Shown here: positions 53,001-61,934 of the stretch, piece after piece
How the letters are laid out: the number at the start of each line of letters is the position of its first letter
Position numbering within the stretch: position 1 is the first letter of the stretch
Program-made: the position numbers and the translations under genes
NCBI RefSeq assembly: GCF_964199755.1
Contig: NC_133897.1
Span: 117,809,579 to 117,873,578 of the forward strand
Direction of reading: 5' to 3'
Source: Larus michahellis
Taxonomy: Eukaryota > Chordata > Aves > Charadriiformes > Laridae
DNA: 64,000 nucleotides
Notes under the pieces: model-generated
What the model saw: the letters and a program-made list of their open reading frames with translations, nothing else
What the model was told of the DNA's origin: nothing
Database searches by the model: none

Positions 53001-56000
53001 ATTGAAAAATACAGGCATGCTATTAAGAGTGCTTACAGTGTACAAATTACCAGGTGTGAATTCTGCATTTTTAATTATGTTTTAATAATCAAAGTGCCAC
53101 ATAACTAGGTATGTTTACATGTTTACCATTCAGAAAGAGCCACACCTCCGGCTAACATGAGTTAGCACAGTCAGTTTGCGGAGCAATTCCCCATTTACGC
53201 TGAAGGAAGAGCTGGCCTTCCATGAATTGCTGCTGATGGACTGGAAGCTTGTAACTAATGTAATTTTTTGCACTGCCTTGTATTTTATATAAGCTTGTGT
53301 ACTGTAGCTTTCCTTCGGATCATCTGAGAATCTTTCGATAGCACAGTGGGCAATGTGTTAAACATCTATCACATTTTTTTCTCTTATTCCAAAGAAGGGG
53401 TGTGTATAATGGAAGGCACTTTGTTATGCTTTAAACACACAGAACATGGACACACGCTACTATATCTTTCACCCTGTATCTCCACAAACTTTGCTAGAAT
53501 GCACCCTTAAACCATATATCTTAAGAACGCAGCAAACGTGGTAATATTCCAAGAAGCTAAGCATGCATTAACCAATGAAAACGTTTCAGTCTTTTTTTTT
53601 TTAGAAACATAGAGCATCTTCCCTTTTCTCTGGCAATGAAGACGTTGTACGAGAGCTGGTATAGGAACTACCAAAATTTAAGCCTACCTTGCATTTGATT
53701 TTTCATTTGAAAGTCTTGATAGCACCTACTGCAGATTTTAAAGCTCATCAGCCTTGTTGGACTCATTAGCTCAGCTTTGCCCTTTTTCAGTAATGGGAAG
53801 TAGATGCAATGCTGGTGTGTACTGCCAACACAATCTCAAATGGTGCAAAATAAGCATTGCCCCATGGAACTATGTTTCTTCCCTCACAAACCTTGAAATA
53901 GAGAGTATACAAGAAAGGCTAGAAAAAGTGGACATGGCCATACCACTGAAATGTTTCCTAGTTACTAAAACGAAGGGAAGCTGCTAAATGCTAAATCTAT
54001 TCTACCATGCAAACAGAGCTGAAACAACTTGTGCTGCATCCAGGTTCCGGCGCATAAAAGTACTTCTCCTTAGGTCTTGTGCCAAATGCCTCATTTGCCA
54101 GACTAAGTCTCATTTCTGTGTGAGAGAGATCAGCTGAGGACAAACAATAAATATGAGTTTTTTTCCTTCTTAGAATTCAGGCATCAAAGAACACAACATA
54201 AACCACACAGGTAAAAGTTACTTTGAAAATGCCAGAAGTTTTATATATTTGAAACAAGGCTGAATGTGGCCATGTTATGATTATGGTAAAACTTGTTGTT
54301 TCAACAGACAGATACAGTGATTCCATGACCTTTGCAAAATGAGGGCATTCAAACACCAGAATATTTGATATACCAGATGGGTGTGCTGCCATCCAGAGGG
54401 ACCTCAACAGGCTGGAGAAATGGGTTGATACGAATTTTGTGAAGTTCAACGAGGAGAAGTGCAAAGTCCTGCACCTGGGGAGGCCAAGCCCCATGCACCA
54501 GGACAGGCTGGGGGCTGACCAGCTTGAAAGCAGTTTGGCAGAAAAGGATGTGGGGGTCCTGGTGGACACCAAGTTGAACATAAGCCAGCAATGCACCCTT
54601 GCAGGGAAGAAGACCAACAGCCTCCTGGACTGCATCAGGAGGAGCACTGACAGCAGGTTGAGGGACGGGATCCTTCTCTACTCAGCACTGATGAGGTCAC
54701 ACCTGGAGTGCTGTGTCCAGCTCTGAGCTCCCAGTACAAGGGAGACATTGGACATACTGGAGAGAGTCCAGCAAAGGGTCATGAAGATAATGAAGGCACT
54801 GGACTCCTATGAGGAAAGGCTGAGAGAGCTGTGACTGCTCAGCTAGAGAACAAAAGGCTCAGGGGGATCTTATCAATGTACATAAATACCTGAAGGGAGG
54901 GTGCAAAGAAGATGGAGCTAGGCTCTTGTCAGTGGTGCCCAGTGACAGGACCAGAGGCAATGGGCACTATCTGAAACACAGGAGGTTCCCTCTGAACATC
55001 AGGAAACACTTTTTCACTGTGAGGGTCACCGAGCACTGACACAGGCTGTCCAGGGAGGTTGTGGAGTCACCATCCTTAGGGGTATTCAAAAGCCGTCTGG
55101 ACACAGTCTGGGGCAACTGGCTCTAGGTGGCCCTACTTGAACAGGGAGGCTGGACAAGGTGACCTCCTTTCTGACCTCAACCATTGTGTGATCCTGTGAA
55201 CATATAACCACATTAGTTCCTATATTGTCACCAGTATTTCAATGCTCCAAAAGTCTCAGAGATAAAATAGGGCCATTTGGGAACCTTGGCCTTTTAAACC
55301 TACTGTATATTGAATTGAGGATAGAGATGGTTCCAAGCCCAGGATGGAGTTGTAAAGGTAAAGCATAAAGCAAAAAAATGGGCACACGCTTGAGCAATGA
55401 CAGTAGCTGTGACACAGTCAGAGTAAGGTGACCTCTGGCTACCGAATCAATCACTTTCCAGAAGAAAAGCACTTACTTCCTGTACTGTACTTGGGGTCTA
55501 GCGGTGATAAAGGGACGCAGGAGTGTCTGCACCCGGCCTTCCCAGCACCAAATCGTGGGATAGTAAGTTTCTGTCACAACAGGGCAATATTCCTCGAGAA
55601 AGCGGCAGAAACGGTCGTTGCTGGCCACCAGCTGGGGTTTCTAGGGAGAGAGACTAGACTCAGGCAATGGGCATTCATATAAAACAAACTAACAAATAAA
55701 TACATAAAGAAATTAAAATTTTTTAAAATCCTTTCCCAGTAAACTGATTTCTTTCATATAATCATATAATAATATAATCATATAATCATGGTACAGAGAT
55801 AAGTAAAACAAAATGAAACGCCAAAATGTCCACTGAAAAGTGAAACCCACTAAACATTATGGATTCCTTACCTATTTCTAATAATATTCTGTTCTAGCTC
55901 TACTTTTAGCAGCATTGTACCTTCCACTGAAGAATCAAACTCACACTCTCTCCCAGTAGGGGAGAAAGATTTTACTGAATCAATTTTCTTGCACCGCGCA

Positions 56001-57419
56001 GAAATGATGCCTAATCCATGTACTTTGTGCACCTGCAGTACCTATTTTAACCTGGTAGGACACTCCTCCTCCCATCTCATACTACGGTACACAACTGCAT
56101 TGGTTACTCATCTCTAATAATGCTCTGCGTACACAGATTTTTCTTACAGCTTCCATTTGTATACCAATTAACGTGGAAATCCCTGCATACCAAACATCTC
56201 ACGTTTTAGCAACCGCGTTTCTTAAACTTCTCTTTTACACTGACTCTCCAACCCTCAAGCGTTAATAGGAGAATAATAGATGCTTTGAAGAAAACTGTTA
56301 CACATACACAGTGGCAGCAGTACAGCCTCCTCACCCTTCGTTTTTCTCCTCTGACCAAAATCAAGTACCCTCTTCTGGCTGAAGAGGAAGGCTATGTTCT
56401 CAGCGGCTCTGGGAAGGTCTGTGGCAACACGCATGTCCCCAACAGCCCTAGATCTTTTGATATGCGTCTTTTCAGTTGATTAAGCATTCAACGAGGCGCT
56501 CTCACCACGGGGCCACTTTAGATCAGAGCAGGCTCACTGTACCCAAGTCATTTGCGAACGCCTAATTTATCTGTGAAACCACGGCTGACCTGAAGATGTA
56601 CAAGAGCGCCCTAGCCCCCAAAACCACTGCGATAGGCGGCTCTGCAGGCATTTACGATGGTACCGAAGGCAGACACAAGGGCAGCAAACTATTTTATCAC
56701 CTGAGGTAAACCAAAGAGGTCGGGTATTTGTTGCGGGGGAGAGGGGGTGCTCCTGACCTCCCTTGCCAAACCATCGGCCCCCAGCTAAGCTCTCCCCCCG
56801 CTACCACGGCATTTTGGGGACGGAGCCCGAGGACGGAGCTCCTTCCCCTCCCGGGCCGGGCAGGACACCGGGGGCGACGGAGCAAACGCCTCGGGGGTTC
56901 ACCGACGGTCCCGGCGAGGCGCGGGGCGGGGTGCGTGTGTGCGCTGCGCGGTCCGGCCCGGCGGCGGAGACGGGCCTGTGCTGGGGGTGGGGGGCGAGAA
57001 GGGTTTCGGCTAGGCGGGACCCCGGGGAGGCTCCTCCAGAGGAAGGACGGGGAGGGGGCGTGAGGACGGGGAGGGGGTGTGAGGACGAGGCGGACGCAGC
57101 GCCCTGCTTCCCCCCCCGCCCCGCGGCCATTTCAGCTGCCTCCCCTAAGGGGGGGTTGGTGGAGGTGACCTTTGCGGGACGGTCCCCGCCGGGACGATGT
57201 CCCGTGTCCCCCCCTCCTCCCCCATGGCGGGACACCTGCGGATCCCTCCCGCCCCGCCGCCCTCCCGCTCACCTTGGCGATGCTGCTGAGGTAGTAGCAG
57301 GCGTAGGCGACGCCGAAGCCCAGCACCAGCGACAAGCCCACGCCGGAGCCGAAGAGCCCCACGCGGACCTGGCTCTCCAGGTAGAGGGAGAGCTCCCTGG
57401 TCAGCACCTGCCAGTCCAT
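31885..57419 (-). CDS. ABHD3: ABHD3, alpha/beta-hydrolase phospholipase, complete
   Basis: Nine coding exons join in frame to 1,221 nt, or 406 residues plus stop (human about 409). ABHD3 is a single-pass membrane hydrolase that cleaves medium-chain and oxidatively truncated phosphatidylcholines. Seen: an N-terminal hydrophobic segment at about residues 22-44; a [13 protein letters not shown] strand-loop; the nucleophile elbow GVSMGG with Ser215; the acid residue in SVDDVFSP (Asp340 or Asp341); and the catalytic His370 in GGHIGF. Exon sizes are 147, 164, 183, 46, 113, 174, 49, 166 and 179 nt, all with GT-AG borders and compatible phases. The start used is the ATG at 57419 ([10 protein letters not shown]). 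An in-frame ATG seven codons upstream (57440) is possible, and human also has a few residues before its MD. ABHD1 and ABHD2 are less likely, given close similarity to human ABHD3 in every exon. Confidence 0.97.
33883..34410 (+). mobile_element. CR1 retrotransposon, 3' 528 bp
   Basis: It starts inside the end of ORF2 ([13 protein letters not shown], then [13 protein letters not shown] and [13 protein letters not shown]), with an 87-codon open remnant, and runs through the usual 3' UTR to CCATTCTATGATT. 5'-truncated, in antisense orientation to ABHD3. Confidence 0.95.
35788..36003 (+). mobile_element. CR1 3' end, about 216 bp
   Basis: It runs from GGAAGAAATTTTTCACTATG through CCTGGAAGTGTTCAAGGCC to CCATTCTATAACTCTATGAT. 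Same family as the copies at 24.6, 33.9 and 57.9 kb. Confidence 0.95.
38848..39066 (-). mobile_element. CR1 3' end, minus strand, older copy
   Basis: Read on the plus strand it begins ATCACAGAACTGTTGAGGCT, followed by GTGGTCCAACCCTGCTGCTC and a diverged segment ending near GTTCAGATTGAATTTC, the reverse complement of an older CR1 tail. It is the only clear CR1 copy in sense orientation to ABHD3. Confidence 0.85.
41124..41289 (-). CDS. ABHD3: ABHD3 exon 8 (catalytic Asp)
   Basis: 166 nt encoding [20 protein letters not shown] onward to [15 protein letters not shown], including the acid of the catalytic triad (Asp340/341). The donor is TCATG/GTAAGT, leaving G to start Ala348. Confidence 0.95.
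41290..41373 (-). other. ABHD3: ABHD3 intron 7: 84-nt stop-free intron
   Basis: It begins GTATGT and ends TACTTCAG, with a TGCTGAC branch-like motif whose A is 31 nt from the acceptor. Human ABHD3 goes directly from VMK to AKSIREFDK, so this stretch should be removed. It is 28 codons long with no stop, and retention would insert residues beginning [11 protein letters not shown]. Confidence 0.88.
41374..41422 (-). CDS. ABHD3: ABHD3 exon 7
   Basis: 49 nt, one base plus 16 codons, [16 protein letters not shown] (residues 277-292). The acceptor is CCTTTTAG/G and the donor ATGAAG/GTATGT. It is separated from exon 8 by only 84 nt, and both exons and that spacer form one uninterrupted reading frame. 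Confidence 0.9.
41423..42088 (-). other. ABHD3: ABHD3 intron 6
   Basis: A 666-bp AT-rich intron with a short TA-rich tract near 41.78 kb. No repeat family or exon is seen. Confidence 0.85.
42089..42262 (-). CDS. ABHD3: ABHD3 exon 6
   Basis: 174 nt encoding [20 protein letters not shown] onward, through [20 protein letters not shown] to SSIS. The acceptor is TTTGTAG/C, completing Gly218, and the donor AGCAG/GTGAGT. Confidence 0.95.
44390..47115 (+). mobile_element. Old CR1 copy spanning most of ORF2
   Basis: Decayed ORF2 can be followed from the start of the endonuclease region (about 44,590, LYLNARS-like, then ITETW at about 44,690) through [13 protein letters not shown] sequence near 44.92 kb. 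It continues to the reverse transcriptase (GFTKSKA near 46,340, FDFSKAFD near 46,440, then the GSILG-like block near 46,620) and the C-terminal region ending about 47,115. It has many stops and frameshifts and no ATTCTGTG tail, so the 3' end is lost. The 5' end is approximate. An antisense CR1 segment interrupts it at about 45,679-45,868. Confidence 0.85.
45679..45868 (-). mobile_element. Inverted CR1 ORF2 segment inside the plus-strand CR1
   Basis: The reverse complement matches the plus-strand segment 46,227-46,429. Both share CCTCTGGAAGCCATTTCCAA, TTGCCTTCTGTGATGAG and GGAAAAGGAGTGGATGTTG-type blocks, with a gap of about 17 bp in the inverted arm. It is an internal piece of the reverse-transcriptase region with no CR1 3' tail. 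Confidence 0.8.
48027..48139 (-). CDS. ABHD3: ABHD3 exon 5 (nucleophile elbow)
   Basis: 113 nt encoding [20 protein letters not shown], then [17 protein letters not shown] with catalytic Ser215. The acceptor is CTTACAG/ACA and the donor GGAGG/GTAAGG. Confidence 0.95.
48140..50975 (-). other. ABHD3: ABHD3 intron 4
   Basis: About 2.8 kb of AT-rich intron. It contains a 14-bp perfect palindrome ATGGATATATCCAT at 50,456-50,469. No transposon or exon is seen. Confidence 0.85.
50976..51021 (-). CDS. ABHD3: ABHD3 exon 4 (46-nt microexon)
   Basis: It encodes [15 protein letters not shown] (residues 166-180), matching human [15 protein letters not shown]. The acceptor is ATTTTTAG/A and the donor CTTTTG/GTAAGG. 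The frame is set by one base carried in. Skipping it would shift the frame. Confidence 0.93.
51022..52784 (-). other. ABHD3: ABHD3 intron 3
   Basis: About 1.8 kb, AT-rich. Nothing is recognised apart from splice signals. Confidence 0.85.
52785..52967 (-). CDS. ABHD3: ABHD3 exon 3
   Basis: 183 nt encoding [17 protein letters not shown] onward, through [20 protein letters not shown], to SETLGYR. It holds the first core strands of the hydrolase fold. The acceptor is CTTTCAG/T. The donor ATATAG/GTGCTG is weak but required by phase, since the A of exon 4 completes Arg165. Confidence 0.95.
52968..55476 (-). other. ABHD3: ABHD3 intron 2
   Basis: About 2.5 kb. The right third is occupied by a CR1 copy (54,381-55,200). 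The rest shows no exon or repeat I recognise. Confidence 0.85.
54381..55200 (+). mobile_element. CR1 retrotransposon, 820 bp 3' part
   Basis: ORF2 C-terminal part ([20 protein letters not shown], then [15 protein letters not shown] and [11 protein letters not shown]) followed by a 3' UTR ending ACCATTGTGTGATCCTGTGA. It is a different, older-looking subfamily from the ATTCTATG-tailed copies. A 95-codon piece of the ORF (54,439-54,726) is still open. Confidence 0.95.
55477..55640 (-). CDS. ABHD3: ABHD3 exon 2
   Basis: 164 nt encoding [20 protein letters not shown], then [20 protein letters not shown] and on to VQYR. The acceptor is CTCCCTAG/AAA and the donor AGGAA/GTAAGT. The final AA is completed by T of exon 3 to give Asn104. 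No single long open frame marks it; the match to human ABHD3 is strong throughout. Confidence 0.95.
55641..57272 (-). other. ABHD3: ABHD3 intron 1
   Basis: About 1.6 kb. The left half is AT-rich, with a CATATAAT-type repeat at 55,755-55,789. From about 56.8 kb it is part of the CpG island. No exon is seen. Confidence 0.85.
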
Positions 57420-57860
57420 GGCACACACCGGGCAGGGCACAGCACCCCGGCTGCCGCGGCCGAGCCCACCCCGCCGCGGAGGGGGGAGGAGGAGGAGGTG
57501 GAGCCGCGGACCGCTCCGCGCTACAGCGCCGCCGGCGGCATGCCCGCACCGCCCCGCACCGCTCCCGCCTCGGCCGCCGAGGCCTGCGGGGCCGGCTCGG
57601 AGCGGGAAGGCGGGCTGCGGGCGGGCCGACCTCCTCCTGCAAGCGGGCCGCCGGGCCGGGCCGGGCCGCGGCGGCTACAGCCTCGCCCGCAGAGGAGGAA
57701 ATCGCGGCCCTGGGCGGCAGCCCGGCCGGCCGCCGGCATGGCCCGCCTCACGGCAGGTGCCTTCCCGGGGCGCCTTCGGTGTCACCTCACCCCTGCGCTT
57801 TCCCTCAGGCAGGGCGTTGTGGGGTCAGGGGGGAGAGGGACCCGTCTAAAACCGTGAGGA
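56800..57860. promoter_or_regulatory. CpG island / ABHD3 promoter
   Basis: Dense CpG and GC-box-like sequence covering ABHD3 exon 1 and about 440 bp upstream. The transcription start is probably just upstream of 57,440. A 364-codon plus-strand open frame (56,763-57,857) crosses the whole island antisense to exon 1 and looks like a composition artefact. Confidence 0.8.
57273..57419 (-). CDS. ABHD3: ABHD3 exon 1 (membrane anchor)
   Basis: 49 codons, [20 protein letters not shown] onward, with a hydrophobic stretch from [15 protein letters not shown] through [12 protein letters not shown]. The donor is GCCAAG/GTGAGC, phase 0. It is GC-rich, lying inside the CpG island. Confidence 0.95.
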
Positions 57861-57923
57861 GCCGCTGATGCGGGTGTGCGTAAACGCAGTCGCTCCCAGA
57901 CAGGCAGCGTGTCCCCTTCCCAA

Positions 57924-58378
57924 GAGCTGTTGGACGCGTTGGAGCGAGTCCGGACGAGGGCCACGATCAGAGGGGCTGGAGCGCCTCACCTATGAGGACA
58001 GGCTGAGGGAGCTGGGGTTGTTCAGCCTGGAGAAGAGAAGGCTCCGGGGAGACCTTATAGCCCCTTCCAGTACCTGAAAGGGACCTACAGGAAAGATGGG
58101 GAGGGACTCTTTATCAGGGAGAGTAGCAATAGGACGAGGGGTAATGGTTTTAAACTGAGAGGAGTGATCTAGATTAGATATTAGGAAGAAATTTTTTACT
58201 ATGAGGGTGCTGAGACACTGGAAGAGGTTGCCCAGAGAAGCTGTAGATGTCCCATCCCTGGAAGTGTTCAAGGCCAGGCTGGATGGGGCTTTGAGCAACT
58301 TGGTCTAGTGGGAGGTGTCCCTGCCCATGGCAGGGGATATCTTTAAGGTCCCTCCCAGCCCAAACAATTCTATGATTC
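57924..58378 (+). mobile_element. CR1 retrotransposon, 3' 455 bp
   Basis: It begins in the last part of ORF2 (a [18 protein letters not shown] start, then [20 protein letters not shown]) and continues through the 3' UTR to CAATTCTATGATTCC. It lies about 60 bp outside the ABHD3 CpG island. Confidence 0.93.
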
Positions 58379-60281
58379 CCAAGCACTATTATTTGTACAG
58401 GACACAAGTCCTGTATCATACAGGAGGAAGAGGGAACACTGGGACTTCCAGATGCAGTGTTGGTTAATCAGCAATATCTGTCTAAATATCTTAAGTGAGC
58501 CTGAAATGCGCAACTGCTTTTCCACTTCTCACTGCTGCTAAAAGGCACTAGTGAGGATCAGAGAGGAGTAGATGTATTCCCTAACTCCCCGGAGAGATTC
58601 TGCCTGCTCTCTTTTCAGCTGTATGGATTGTTATTGCATGGAGGCCCTCACGTGTTTGCTAACTCAGATGCCTCCCCCTTCAGCTTCAGAAAAAGACACA
58701 CAGTGTCTGTGTCTGTTCCTTGGCAAAGCCTAGGAGTGCAGCTGATAACACAAGGATCCTGGAGCTGAGCATCTGCTATTTGAGATGCACCACAGGACAC
58801 ACAAGTACTTTCCTTCTCCCTATTTTATGCCTCAGCTCCGTGACCTAGTGAGAGAAGACAGACTTTACTTGGTGAGACTTCTTACATTATTGGTGTTTTC
58901 TTGCTATATCTAAATTCTAAAATGTAACTGAATTGGGAACCATAACTAAAAAAAAAAAATAAAAAAAAAAAGTAAGAGCAGAAAATGAGATGTGGCCTAT
59001 TTCAGTTGCTTCTCCTTACTCAGACAGATCTTACCAGGGAGACTCTGACATAAAGCATAATACTGAAAGGGACTTTAGCTTTCCTTGCTGTGGAGAAAAG
59101 TGCTACCATGTCCATACTGTGTGATCAAACACTCTCCTTTGGTGCAGCAACAGTGGATTCCAGTCCTGCTTTAACAACTATCATGAAAACCCATTGTAAA
59201 TTCTAAAGACTTTGCAATAAAACGGTTGTTTCTGATTGCATTGTTAATTTGGGATTTGGAAACGTCAAGCATGTTTTACCATTCAGTCTGACAAGCAGAA
59301 ATCTTCTACTTACCACCTTCTTTTCTTCTCAAGTAAAAGCAGTTCGTACAATTTTAAGAACTTTTCATTACAGAATCAGAATGATAAAAGTATGTGAAGT
59401 AATTAATTGATATTGTATTAAGAAAGGTAAACTAGTAAAAGTGTACTGCAAAGTTGTGAAGAAATTTGAAAATACCCATTCTTCCTATCCAGTCAGCTGT
59501 CCAAAGTTTCCAGAGACACTGGGGCAGAGCTACTGCAGCCGTTGAAGAGAGTGTGGGAATTGGTAAGCAGAGGCTAGGAATGATCTGGGGTTTGTTTCTT
59601 TTCCCCGCAGCTGTTACAGAAAAAGGAAACAGAATCGGTGGAAAAACTATTGTCATCAACACTGCGCTTCCTCTGCTTCTGCTTGTGGACAACAGCCATA
59701 CCCAGGTCTTGGTGCTGACTTGCTGGGAATGTATGTTGTACAGCCCAGATAAAAGGATTTATCATGAAGGAACACTCCATTGTGAGCAGCTGGAGTAGAT
59801 AGCTTAGTTCTGAGAACATGTGGGCTTCATCAACAACGTGAACTTAGGAACCTTCGGAGACACTAATTTGGCTGAACTGAGGACTAGACTTTAGGATGCA
59901 GAGGAAACTGCTGCTTCTGAAGAAGGAAGCAGGTTGTTGCTTGCAGCAACAAGCCGCCTCCTGCCTTCAAGTCCTATGCCCATTAAGGTGAAGAGCCCTC
60001 GAACCACCCAAAAACTAAAGGAAAGAAAAATCCCAAATGGCTGAGAAAGAAGAGGACACAGCGTGTGTCCATGGGGCTAGAAGGCTTATAAATGCATATA
60101 CATATGTTTGACCAAAAAGCAGAAGGCATGGCCATTGATGGTTAGAGAAACCCTTCTGAGGCACACAAAACCAGCAGTTTAATGACTCAATCAACTATCT
60201 AGAGAGACTGAATGCACGAAACAAGATCCGGACACAAAGGTTGATGAGGTTGGTCTGGTCTTTGACCGCTACCCTGTGTTG

Positions 60282-60311
60282 ATTACTCACGGGAGTATTA
60301 CTCACGGGAGT
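60282..60311. repeat. 15-bp perfect tandem duplication
   Basis: ATTACTCACGGGAGT occurs twice in direct succession. Confidence 0.95.
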
Positions 60312-60937
60312 CAGGGACATATGACATGTCATAGGCAAACTGAAACAAATTACACATACGGAGAAGGGCTGAGGGGGTTTTGTTACTGTGTAAGCGTGTT
60401 GCTACACTGTCAATAGCAAAAATAACTTCTGTTTTAAGCAATCCCCATCAGATCTCCAGTTCCAGTGCTGTTTGTCTGGGTTTTTTTTTAAACTCTTTAA
60501 AAGGTTATCCTTTGGCCTACAACACATTTTGCAGAGCTAAAAAAAGAAAAAGCTGTATTCTGCTCATATTACAGCCACTTCCAAGTGATTCAGTGATTGC
60601 AAATTGTGTGTGTGGGAAGAAAACAAGGTGGTCACTATGGTGTTTTGAACTCTTACCGCATTTCTTTTTTTTCAGAGGAAGACAGTCCAGCATTCCCAGA
60701 GAGACTTGCTATTTGCACTATGCTCTCTGCTGTCTAAGTGCTTCATAAAACAATTGCACCAACACAGCTCTAATGGATTATAGATTAGGCAGAAACGAAA
60801 GGGCACAGGATTGTTCTCCCGTATTGTCTCCCAATTTATTTTGCTTAAATGAGAGATAATAATTTACAGAAGCAATCAGTTAGTCACGTCTTGATTTACA
60901 TTTTTAACGAGGAGGCTACACTAGTGCTATTTTGCCT

Positions 60938-60966
60938 GTTTTGTTTTGTTTTGTTTTGTTTTTGTT
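60938..60966 (+). repeat. (TTTTG)n microsatellite
   Basis: About five to six near-perfect TTTTG units, followed by a G/T-rich stretch. Confidence 0.85.
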
Positions 60967-61735
60967 AGGGGAGGTTGTTCTGTGTTTATTTGGGGTCTGT
61001 GGGGGGGAGTGACCTTCCAGTGGACAATTGCAAGCTGCAATTTCGATAGGGGCAGAGTAACTTTTAACCTCAGAGTTTTAAATTCGAGATTCTGTTTGTT
61101 TATATTCTTTTAGCATTTGTTTAACTTTAGCATTCATTTATAAAAATGGGAAAAATATCTTTGTGTCAGCCCGACCTATCTTGGGAATATATAAAAATCT
61201 CCAAGTCCACATATAAAATGTCTGAAAAGTTTTCCACTCACTGTTCTTGATATTTATTATCAGCAGGGGAACGGGAGAAAAAAAAGTGCATTTGAAAAAC
61301 TCAAGTCAGCATTTCTCAAGACTTCCTCATGCATATTATAGACTTTTTTTTTCCCTAAAGTGTGAATGAAGTAAGGAATTAATGAAGTCAATGTAAATGT
61401 TCTGTGTTGGAGGCTCTTCAAATTTCAGAGGAGAAAGCCAGGCTGTGTTATGTTTGTACTCTTGGTGCTCATGAAAAAATCAATGATTGTGGCATCGGGA
61501 ATAGCTGCTTCTGTTTGTCCCTTTCTTGAGCTTTGCTACTCTTACTATTATCTCCATATTCCCGTGCATTCATATCTTTTTCTTCCATGCTTCTTCTCTT
61601 CCCTCCCTCATGAAGTATTTCTCATCCCTTTTCAGTGGTCAAGTTGGAAGGGACATAGGATTCACAAGGAATGTTTTGTATCATTTGATTTAACTTTCTT
61701 TAACTCTGTTTCCTTCCATTAAAATGTGTGTAGAC

Positions 61736-61934
61736 ATGGCTCTTCAGGGCATGCTGTAGTGCCCAAGATTATTGGTTTGTGGTGGGGTGTTGTGTGTGGG
61801 GTTGTGGGTGTGGAGTTTAGTTGGTGGGTGCTTTTTTTGTGTGTGTTTTTTTTTTTTTTTTTTATGTGGTTGGACTCGATGATCTCAAAGGTCCCTTCCA
61901 ACCACTAAGATTCTGTGATTCTGTGATTCTGTGA
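61736..61934 (+). mobile_element. CR1-like 3' end with ATTCTGTG repeats
   Basis: It starts near CATGGCTCTTCAGGGCATGC, contains a G/T-rich stretch and an 18-20 base T run, then GGTTGGACTCGATGATCTCA and CCCTTCCAACCACTAAG, and ends in three GATTCTGTG-type units. The terminal 70 bp is securely CR1-like; the upstream part is less certain. Confidence 0.8.

Noticed and set aside
56763..57857. 364-codon plus-strand open frame across the ABHD3 CpG island
   Set aside because: It lies antisense to ABHD3 exon 1 in very GC-rich DNA, where stop codons are rare. It is Pro/Arg/Gly/Ala-rich with no recognisable domain, and its end is set only by composition.
59466..59798. 110-codon plus-strand open frame upstream of ABHD3, with overlapping minus-strand frames
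   Set aside because: No recognisable domain, and equally long frames on the other strand.
60380..60748. 122-codon plus-strand open frame
   Set aside because: Low-complexity residues and no similarity I can recognise; no promoter or splice context.
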